Assembly (NCBI RefSeq): GCF_003008515.1
Contig: NZ_CP027668.1
Location: 1,108,001 to 1,172,000, forward strand
Source: Phreatobacter cathodiphilus
GTDB lineage: Bacteria; Pseudomonadota; Alphaproteobacteria; Rhizobiales; Phreatobacteraceae
Length of the DNA: 64,000 nt
Direction of reading: 5' to 3'
The notes under the pieces are model-generated. The model worked only from the letters and a program-made list of their open reading frames with translations, was not told the origin of the DNA and searched no databases. Made by a program: the position numbers and the translations under genes. Below are positions 57,892 through 64,000 of this stretch, in pieces (the first letter of the stretch is position 1; each line of letters starts with the position of its first letter).

Positions 57892-58989
57892 ATGACAGTC
57901 TGGTTCAATCGCAGGACCCTCGCCGCCGCCGCGCTCGCCGCCGCCGGGGGCCTCGCCGTCACCGCCGGTGCCTGGGCCCAGGAGAAGCTGAAGATCGGCT
58001 TCGTCTATGTCGGCCCGGTCGGCGACCACGGCTGGACCTACCAGCACGACGTCGCCCGCCAGGCGGTGGAGCGCCAGTTCGGCAATCGGGTCGAGACGAC
58101 CTTCGTGGAAAAGGTGGCCGAGGGTCCGGACGCCGAGCGCGTCATCGAACAGCTCGCCCGCACCGGCCACCGGCTGATCTTCACCACGTCCTTCGGCTTC
58201 ATGGACCCGACCGAGCGCGTCGCCCGCCGCCATCCGAACGTCCGCTTCGAGCACGCCACCGGCTACAAGCGGGCCCCGAACCTCGCCACCTATGCCGGCC
58301 GCTTCTACGAGGGCCGCTACATCCTCGGCCAGATCGCCGCCCGCATGTCGAAGACCGGGACGGTGGGCTATATCGGCTCCTTCGCCATCCCCGAGGTCGT
58401 CTCCGGCATCAACGCCTTCATGCTCGGTGCCCAGTCGATCCGGCCCGACCTGAAGATCCGCATCGTCTGGGTCAATTCCTGGTACGATCCGGGCAAGGAG
58501 GCGGACGCCGCCAAGGCGCTCGCCGACCAGGGCGCCGACATCCTCGCCCAGCACACCGACTCGCCGGCGGCCATGCAGATCGCCGAGCAGCGCGGCATCC
58601 TCGCCTTCGGGCAGGACTCGGACATGATCCGCTTCGGGCCGAAGGCGCAGCTCACCTCCATCGTCAACGACTGGACGCCCTATTACATCCAGCGTGTCCA
58701 GGCCATGCTCGACGGCAAGTGGACCTCCGGCGACACCTGGGGCGGGCTCAACACCGGCCTCGTCCACATGGCGCCCTACACCAACATGCCGGCGGAGGTG
58801 AAGGCCATGGCGGAGGCGACCGAGGCCGCCATCAAGGCCGGCACGCTGCACCCGTTCCGCTGCCCCATCGTCCGCCAGGACGGCCAGACGGTGGAGTGCA
58901 AGGGCAACGGGGTGCTGGCCGACGAGCAGATCCTCGGCATGAACTTCTACATCCGTGGCATCGAGGAGCGGGTGCCCAGCGCGAACTGA
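57892..58989 (+). CDS. BMP-family ABC transporter substrate-binding protein
   Basis: A periplasmic binding protein of 365 residues with signal MTVWFNRRTLAAAALAAAG (Tat-like Arg pair) ending AWAQ. KIGFVYVGPVGDHGWTYQHD is the BMP/Med N-terminus, and GRFYEGRYILGQIAARMSKTGTVGYIGSF is the central hallmark. BMP proteins usually bind purine nucleosides or related compounds. There is no ATPase or permease nearby, so it is an orphan receptor gene here. Confidence 0.88.
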   Translation: MTVWFNRRTLAAAALAAAGGLAVTAGAWAQEKLKIGFVYVGPVGDHGWTYQHDVARQAVERQFGNRVETTFVEKVAEGPDAERVIEQLARTGHRLIFTTSFGFMDPTERVARRHPNVRFEHATGYKRAPNLATYAGRFYEGRYILGQIAARMSKTGTVGYIGSFAIPEVVSGINAFMLGAQSIRPDLKIRIVWVNSWYDPGKEADAAKALADQGADILAQHTDSPAAMQIAEQRGILAFGQDSDMIRFGPKAQLTSIVNDWTPYYIQRVQAMLDGKWTSGDTWGGLNTGLVHMAPYTNMPAEVKAMAEATEAAIKAGTLHPFRCPIVRQDGQTVECKGNGVLADEQILGMNFYIRGIEERVPSAN

Positions 58990-59088
58990 GGGGCGGGAAA
59001 CGGCGCCTCCGCTCATTGCCTCGCGCCGTCCTCCTCGTCTAAGAACCGGCACCCGCCGCACCCCGCGGCGGGACAGGCCGCCCGTCCC

Positions 59089-60225
59089 ATGTCCGCTCCC
59101 GCCGCAACGCCCGCGCTCGACGCCTTCCGCCGCATCGTCGTGAAGGTCGGCTCCTCGCTGCTCGTCGACGGCGACAGGGGCGCGCTCCGGCAGGCCTGGC
59201 TGGAGACGCTCGGCGCCGACCTCGCGCGCCACGCCGCCCGCGGCGCCGACATCCTCGTCGTCTCCTCCGGCGCCATCGCGCTGGGCCGCACCATCCTCAA
59301 GCTGCCCAAGGGACCGCTGGAGCTCGAACAGAGCCAGGCGGCGGCCTCCGTCGGCCAGATCGCGCTCGCACGTGCCTGGTCGGAGGTGCTCGGCCGCCAC
59401 GGCATCGTCGCCGGCCAGATCCTCGTGACGCTGCACGACACCGAGGAGCGGCGCCGCTACCTCAACGCCCGCAACACGATGGAGACGCTCTTCGCCGTGC
59501 GTGCCGTCCCCGTCGTGAACGAGAACGACACGGTGGCGACCGACGAGATCCGCTACGGTGACAACGACCGGCTCGCGGCCCGCGTCGCCACCATGGTCGG
59601 CGCCGACTGCCTCGTCCTCCTCTCCGACATCGACGGGCTCTACACGGCCCCGCCGCAGAAGGACCCGTCTGCGGCGCTGATCCCGGTGGTGCCGCGCATC
59701 ACGCCGGAGATCGAGGCCATGGCCGGCGGCGCGGCTTCCGAACTCTCGCGCGGCGGCATGACCACCAAGGTCGAGGCGGGCAAGATCGCCACCACGGCCG
59801 GCACCACCATGGTCATCGCCTCCGGCAAGCACGACGCGCCGCTGGCGCGCATCGAGGCCGGCGGACCCTGCACCTGGTTCCTGACGCCCACCCATCCCGT
59901 TACCAGCCGCAAGAAGTGGATCGCCGGCTCGCTGGAGCCGCGCGGCGTGCTCTGGCTGGATGCGGGCGCCGTGGGTGCGCTGCGGCTCGGGCGCAGCCTG
60001 CTGCCCGCCGGCGTCGCCAAGGTGGACGGCTCATTCGAGCGCGGCGACTGCGTCGTCGTGCGCGGTCCCGACGGTGCCGAGATCGGCCGCGGCCTCGTCG
60101 CCTATGACGCGGTGGCGGCGGTGCAGATCATGGGCAAGAGCTCCGGCGCCATCGAGGCCGTGCTCGGCTACAAGGGCCGCAGCGAGATGATCCACCGCGA
60201 CGACCTCGTGCTCGCGGCGGAGTAG
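59089..60225 (+). CDS. proB: Glutamate 5-kinase
   Basis: First step of proline synthesis. The 378-residue protein has the amino-acid-kinase domain ([57 protein letters not shown]) and a C-terminal PUA domain from about residue 285. It is usually followed by proA, which is not present here; the next genes lie on the opposite strand. Confidence 0.95.
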   Translation: MSAPAATPALDAFRRIVVKVGSSLLVDGDRGALRQAWLETLGADLARHAARGADILVVSSGAIALGRTILKLPKGPLELEQSQAAASVGQIALARAWSEVLGRHGIVAGQILVTLHDTEERRRYLNARNTMETLFAVRAVPVVNENDTVATDEIRYGDNDRLAARVATMVGADCLVLLSDIDGLYTAPPQKDPSAALIPVVPRITPEIEAMAGGAASELSRGGMTTKVEAGKIATTAGTTMVIASGKHDAPLARIEAGGPCTWFLTPTHPVTSRKKWIAGSLEPRGVLWLDAGAVGALRLGRSLLPAGVAKVDGSFERGDCVVVRGPDGAEIGRGLVAYDAVAAVQIMGKSSGAIEAVLGYKGRSEMIHRDDLVLAAE

Positions 60226-60302
60226 GGCTTTGGCCGTGCCGCGCGTCTGCCTGGGTTCGTAAGGGTGGGGCATTCCCGCGAGTGTCGCGACAGAAGCTGC
60301 GC

Positions 60303-61172
60303 TTACTGCCCCGCGCGCTTCAAGAGCCGTTCCGCCCGCGTCAGGTGCGGGCGGTCGAACATCTCGCCGCCGATGTTGACGACGCCGGCCGCAGGCTCGG
60401 CCGCGAACGCCGCCACCACGGCCTGCGCCGCCGCGATGGCCTCCGGCGTCGGCGTGAACACCTGGTTGATCACCGGCACCTGTGCCGGATGGATCGCCAT
60501 CTTCGCGGTAAAGCCGTCGCGCCGCGCCTCCTCGCATTCGCGCCTGAGGCCGTCGAGGTCGCGAAAGGCGGGAAAGACCGTGTCGATGGGCTGTGCCCCC
60601 GCTGCCACCGCGCCCATCAGGCAGAGCGCCCGGGCGAGGCGGAACGGCTCGGTGTGGCGGCCGTCCTCGCCGCGATTGGTTTCCGCGCCGATATCCGCCG
60701 ACAGGTCTTCCGCGCCCCAGGTGAGGCCGACGAGGCGGGGGCTCGCACCCTGGTAGGTGCCGAGGGTGAAGATCGCCTTCGCCGTCTCGGTCGCCACCAC
60801 CGTGATGGTGATCCGCCCGTCGGGCAGGCCGGCGAGCGCCTCCTGCACCGTCAGCTTGGCGTCGAGATGGGCGACGTCGCGACCGGACTCGCTCTTCGGC
60901 AGCATGATCGCGTCGGGCCGCGCACCGACGATGGCGGCGAGGTCGTCGTCGGTCAGGCCGGTGTCGAGTGCGTTGACCCGCACCATCAGCAGCGGCCGGT
61001 TCGTCGCCGCGGCATGCGCCGCGAGAAAGGCGCGCGCGGTTTCGCGGGCGAGGGGCTTGTTCGCCGCCGAGACCGAATCCTCGAGGTCGAGGATCAGCGC
61101 GTCGGCGCCGCTCTCCAGCCCCTTGGCGAGCTTCTTCTCCGAATCGGCGGGGACGAACAGCAGCGAGCGCAT
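60303..61172 (-). CDS. HpcH/HpaI aldolase/citrate lyase-family CoA-ester lyase
   Basis: A CitE-like TIM barrel of 289 residues: SLLFVPADSEKKLAKGL, DALILDLEDSV (metal Glu/Asp), IMLPKSESGRDV and GLTWGAEDLSADIGAE. Relatives cleave (3S)-malyl-CoA, beta-methylmalyl-CoA or citramalyl-CoA. The adjacent MaoC-type gene five bases upstream supports a C4-C5 dicarboxyl-CoA role. The ATG at 61172 gives the family length. Confidence 0.88.
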   Translation of the reverse strand: MRSLLFVPADSEKKLAKGLESGADALILDLEDSVSAANKPLARETARAFLAAHAAATNRPLLMVRVNALDTGLTDDDLAAIVGARPDAIMLPKSESGRDVAHLDAKLTVQEALAGLPDGRITITVVATETAKAIFTLGTYQGASPRLVGLTWGAEDLSADIGAETNRGEDGRHTEPFRLARALCLMGAVAAGAQPIDTVFPAFRDLDGLRRECEEARRDGFTAKMAIHPAQVPVINQVFTPTPEAIAAAQAVVAAFAAEPAAGVVNIGGEMFDRPHLTRAERLLKRAGQ

Positions 61173-61177
61173 CGGCG

Positions 61178-61672
61178 TCAGGCCCCGCGCTTCAGGACGA
61201 GCGACTGGCGGGTGCATTCCGCCACCAGCTTGTCGTTCTGATTATAGGCGCGGTGATGGAACTCGACGACGCCCATGGACGGGCGCGATTTCGATTCGCG
61301 CGTCGCCGTCACCGTGCTCTCGCAGTGGATGGTGTCGTTCTCGAACAGCGGGTGAGGGAACTTCACGTCGGTCATGCCGAGATTTGCGAAGAGCGTGCCG
61401 TTGGTGGTGTCGGGCACCGAGATGCCGATGAGCAGGCCCAGGGTGAACAGCGAGTTCATCAGCGGCTGGCCCCATTCGGAGGCTTCCGAGAACTGCCGGT
61501 CGATGTGGAGGGGCTGCGGGTTCATGGTCAGGGTGGAGAACAGGACGTTGTCCATCTGCGTGACCGAGCGGGTGATGCGGTGGCGGATGAGCTGCCCGAC
61601 GGCGAAATCGTCGAAATAGATGCCGCCGCGCGGATGGCGCCTGTCGTCCGTGATGAGGGTCGTGGCGGTCAT
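61178..61672 (-). CDS. MaoC-family (R)-hydratase, mesaconyl-CoA hydratase-like
   Basis: A single hot-dog-fold protein of 164 residues. The hydratase region TLTMNPQPLHIDRQFSEASEWGQPL has the NPxPLHxD core. Related proteins hydrate mesaconyl- or enoyl-CoA. It is five bases upstream of the CoA-ester lyase gene, so the pair probably interconverts mesaconyl-CoA-type and malyl-CoA-type esters. This is an inference from family and pairing. Confidence 0.85.
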   Translation of the reverse strand: MTATTLITDDRRHPRGGIYFDDFAVGQLIRHRITRSVTQMDNVLFSTLTMNPQPLHIDRQFSEASEWGQPLMNSLFTLGLLIGISVPDTTNGTLFANLGMTDVKFPHPLFENDTIHCESTVTATRESKSRPSMGVVEFHHRAYNQNDKLVAECTRQSLVLKRGA

Positions 61673-61764
61673 GGGGCGTCCCCTTGGGTCAGGTCGTTAC
61701 GACTTCGTTTACCATAATGAAGGAGGCTTCCCGGCGACGCCTCCTCTCCGGGGACATAGCCGAG

Positions 61765-62814
61765 ATGTTTCTGTTCCGCTCATCCGCCGAACCGCAGAGC
61801 CGCCCGACCACGGCGGCCGAGGCCGGCGTGAGCCGCGTCGTTTCCGCCATCCAGGCGGCGGCGCAGAAGACAGGCGCCGGCTTCGACTACCTGCTGCGCA
61901 CCGCCCGGCGCGAATCGAGCCTCCAGCCCACCGCCCAGGCCTCCACCTCCAGCGCCCGCGGCCTCTACCAGTTCATCGATTCGACCTGGCTGACCATGGT
62001 GCGCGACGAGGGGCGCAACCTCGGCCTCGGCAGCTATGCCGAGAAGATCGGCCGCGACGCCAGCGGCCGGCCGACGGTGGCCGATCCCGCGACGCGCCAG
62101 GAAATCCTCGCTCTGCGCGACGACCCTTCCGTCGCCGCGCTGATGGCGGGGGCCTTCACCAACCGCAACGCCGCCGATCTGCGCGCCGCCACCGGCCGCG
62201 ACCCGACCGAGGGCGAGCTCTACATGGCCCATTTCCTCGGCTCCGGCGGGGCGGCGCGGCTCATCAACTCCAACCAGACCAATCCGCAGGCCAGCGCCGC
62301 GCTGCTCTTCCCCGACGCCGCCGGCGCCAACCGTCGAATCTTCTTCGACCAGGGCCGGCCGCGCACCGTCGCCGAGGTCTATCAGGTCCTCGCCTCGGGC
62401 CAGTCCTCCACCGTCGCCGGCGCGCCGGCCGCGACCTCCGCCGGGCAGACGACGCTCGCCGCCGCCACCAGCGCCCAGGAGCAGGCGAGTTCGTGGTCTG
62501 CCGTGCCGCGCATCAACGCCGACCCCGGCCGGCCCTTCCACTCGCTGTTCTCCGGCAATGGCGGCGGGCCGATCAATGCCTTCGTGGCCGCCACCTGGAC
62601 CTCGCTCGGTCGCGATGTGGCGACCGCCTCGCGCCCCGTCAACATGGCCGCCGTCATGACCCCGGCCGCATCGGGCGGCAGCGCCGGCGGCCAGATCGGC
62701 ACCGCAACCGGTTCCGCCGTCGGCGGGCCCTTCATTCCGGTCCAGGTCCAGCAGGCGCGCCGCGGCCAGCCGCTCGACCTGTCGAGCTTCCTGCGTCCGG
62801 ACACGCGCCGCTGA
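61765..62814 (+). CDS. Lytic transglycosylase-like protein (SLT fold, no signal peptide visible)
   Basis: A 349-residue protein. Residues about 20-165 are an SLT-like domain: FDYLLRTARRESSLQPTAQA (catalytic-type Glu in ARRES), SSARGLYQFIDSTWLTMVRDEG and YMAHFLGSGGAARLI. The remainder is Ala/Ser/Thr/Gly-rich and unstructured. The ATG at 61765 (MFLFRSSAEP) fits related proteins; an ATG at 61717 is possible. No signal peptide is visible in either form. Rhizobial relatives are associated with envelope or flagellar assembly, but the role is not shown here. Confidence 0.75.
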   Translation: MFLFRSSAEPQSRPTTAAEAGVSRVVSAIQAAAQKTGAGFDYLLRTARRESSLQPTAQASTSSARGLYQFIDSTWLTMVRDEGRNLGLGSYAEKIGRDASGRPTVADPATRQEILALRDDPSVAALMAGAFTNRNAADLRAATGRDPTEGELYMAHFLGSGGAARLINSNQTNPQASAALLFPDAAGANRRIFFDQGRPRTVAEVYQVLASGQSSTVAGAPAATSAGQTTLAAATSAQEQASSWSAVPRINADPGRPFHSLFSGNGGGPINAFVAATWTSLGRDVATASRPVNMAAVMTPAASGGSAGGQIGTATGSAVGGPFIPVQVQQARRGQPLDLSSFLRPDTRR

Positions 62815-62835
62815 GGCGGGGGCCGCAATAAAAAA

Positions 62836-62869
62836 CGCTTAACGTCCATGGTGAACGCTTTGTTAAGCG
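62836..62869. promoter_or_regulatory. Inverted repeat before the DUF2336 gene
   Basis: CGCTTAAC at 62836-62843 and GTTAAGCG at 62862-62869 are perfect 8-base inverted arms separated by 18 bases, in an AT-richer stretch 76 bp before the next start. It could be a terminator for the preceding gene or a regulator site. Confidence 0.4.
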
Positions 62870-62944
62870 CGCCGCCGGTAAGCTGGTCTCCGTGAGCGAA
62901 AGCTCTCGTCGTTCCAGTCCTTTGCCTCGGTTCAGGCGCATCCG

Positions 62945-64000
62945 ATGATCGTTCGTCACTTCCTGCGTTGGATCCAGACGGCCGCTGCCGGCGACCGGGC
63001 GGATGCCACCTCGGCCCTCGCCCGCGCCTATCTCCATTCCGATCTCGCGGGTGAGGATCGGGCCGCTGCCGAGGCGGCGATGATCACGCTGATGGACGAT
63101 CCCTCGCCGCTGGTGCGGCGGGCTCTCGCCGATGCCCTCGCCACCTCCGAGGAGGCGCCGCACACGGTCGTCGTCGGCCTGCTGCAGGACCAGCCAGAGA
63201 TCGCCGCCATCATCGCCCGCCATTCGCCGCTGCTGTTCGACGCTGAACTGGTCGACCTCGTCGGCGGCGGCGATCCGCAGGTGCAATATGCCGTCTCCCG
63301 CCGCGACCACGTGCCCGCGCCGGTGGCAGCCGCCATCGCCGAGGTCGGCTGCCTCGAGGCCTGCCTCGCCGTCGTCTCCCTCGACACGGCCGACGTGCCC
63401 GCCTTCTCGATCGACCGCATCATCGAGCGCTTCGGCGAGGATCCGGACATCCGCGAGGCGCTCTTCGCCCGCGACGACCTGTCGCCCGGCGCCCGTCAGG
63501 CCTTGGTGGTCAAGCTGTCCTCGGCGCTCTCGGCCTTCGTCGCCGGCCGTGCCTGGCTGCCGGAGGACCGTGCGAAGCGCGTCGCCCGCGAGGCCTCCGA
63601 CAAGGCCACCGTCGCCATCGCCGCCGCCTGCCGCGGCGAGGGGCTGAGCCCGCTGGTGCGCCACCTGCGCCAGTCCGGCCAGCTCTCCACCGGCCTGGTC
63701 CTCCGGGCCCTGCTGTCCGGCAACGTCCGCCTGTTCGAGGAGGCGCTCGCCGAACTCGCCGGTCTGACCCTGCGCCAGGCCTCCGGCCTCGTTCACGACC
63801 GCCGCGGTGCCGGCTTCCGCGCCCTCTACGACCGGGCGGGCCTGCCCGCCTCCACCTGGCAGGCCTTCCGCGCCGCCCTCGACGCGTGGCACGAAGACGG
63901 TGGCGGCAGCCAGCGTGGCGGCCATGCCCAGTTGCGCCGCCGCATGGTCGAGCGTGTTCTCACCGCCTATGCGCCTCTCGCCGATGGCGAGCTCGACCAG
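62945..64000 (+). CDS. DUF2336-family protein, partial at window end
   Basis: The frame starts MIVRHFLRWIQTAAAGDRADATSA and stays open to the last base (352 codons). It is all-helical and repetitive, with units such as AEAAMITLMDDPSPLVRRALADALA and GLLQDQPEIAAIIARHSPLL that resemble HEAT-like repeats. The DUF2336 family in alphaproteobacteria has this beginning. Function is unknown; the C-terminus lies outside the window. Confidence 0.75.
   Translation, partial: MIVRHFLRWIQTAAAGDRADATSALARAYLHSDLAGEDRAAAEAAMITLMDDPSPLVRRALADALATSEEAPHTVVVGLLQDQPEIAAIIARHSPLLFDAELVDLVGGGDPQVQYAVSRRDHVPAPVAAAIAEVGCLEACLAVVSLDTADVPAFSIDRIIERFGEDPDIREALFARDDLSPGARQALVVKLSSALSAFVAGRAWLPEDRAKRVAREASDKATVAIAAACRGEGLSPLVRHLRQSGQLSTGLVLRALLSGNVRLFEEALAELAGLTLRQASGLVHDRRGAGFRALYDRAGLPASTWQAFRAALDAWHEDGGGSQRGGHAQLRRRMVERVLTAYAPLADGELDQ

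Noticed and set aside
62839-62866. CtrA site (TTAA-N7-TTAA) before the DUF2336 gene
   Set aside because: The two TTAA words are 20 bases apart, not seven, so the motif does not fit; only the inverted repeat is reported.

Overview
The window reads as a chromosomal segment of an alphaproteobacterium, most likely a member of the Hyphomicrobiales (Rhizobiales). Reasons: strongly GC-rich coding DNA (one line hand-counted inside dapA is 43/60 G+C), an rpoZ - bifunctional RelA/SpoT - pyrE - acpS core order, a malic enzyme fused to a phosphotransacetylase domain, a DUF2336 protein, EcfG-type general-stress promoter sequences (GGAAC-N16/17-(C/G)GTT), and GANTC-bearing repeats. The genus cannot be fixed from the sequence.

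Layout. 1-6.5 kb: lptF-lptG with the first codons of lptD on the minus strand (LPS export), then pepA-holC-MFS transporter and a WYL regulator. 6.5-9.6 kb: a compact MarR-controlled cassette (regulator, operator palindrome, TTT-type solute-binding protein, Asp/Glu-racemase-like enzyme, VOC protein). 9.6-13.5 kb: ABC-F ATPase, aquaporin, a Pro/His-rich secreted protein, ndk. 13.6-14.65 kb: an AT-rich foreign gene for an unknown membrane protein. 14.7-24.2 kb: molybdopterin oxidoreductase, tandem double-PilZ genes (the second frameshifted), purM-purN, maeB, an EAL phosphodiesterase. 24.6-33.8 kb: lytic transglycosylase, map, dapA, smpB, an AT-rich SLATT-like gene, VOC protein, Tat-type superoxide dismutase, uracil-DNA glycosylase, NYN protein, rpoZ. 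34-42.5 kb: rsh, then a roughly 4.8-kb accessory block interrupting the rsh-pyrE neighbourhood (two ricin-like secreted proteins, a truncated PAS gene, a relic of a second rsh, an AT-rich PIN-domain gene), then pyrE-acpS. 42.6-52.2 kb: small stress-type proteins, AEC transporter, sugar-acid dehydratase, DinB, lipB, a lone SpoA/FliN-like protein, a MarR-GNAT fusion with its own palindrome, ruvX, UPF0173 hydrolase, folE, IscU-like protein, yidD, DUF3309. 52.4-64 kb: thrS, nitroreductase, flavin reductase, a K+-type channel with a zinc ribbon, an orphan BMP-family binding protein, proB, a CoA-ester lyase/MaoC pair, a transglycosylase-like protein, and a DUF2336 gene running off the end.

Most genes are housekeeping (envelope LPS export, purine, lysine, lipoate, proline and pyrimidine synthesis, stringent response, trans-translation). 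The accessory signal is concentrated in three solitary AT-rich genes placed just after or between core genes, and in the rsh-pyrE block with its gene relics. No rRNA, tRNA, CRISPR array or complete insertion sequence was recognised.
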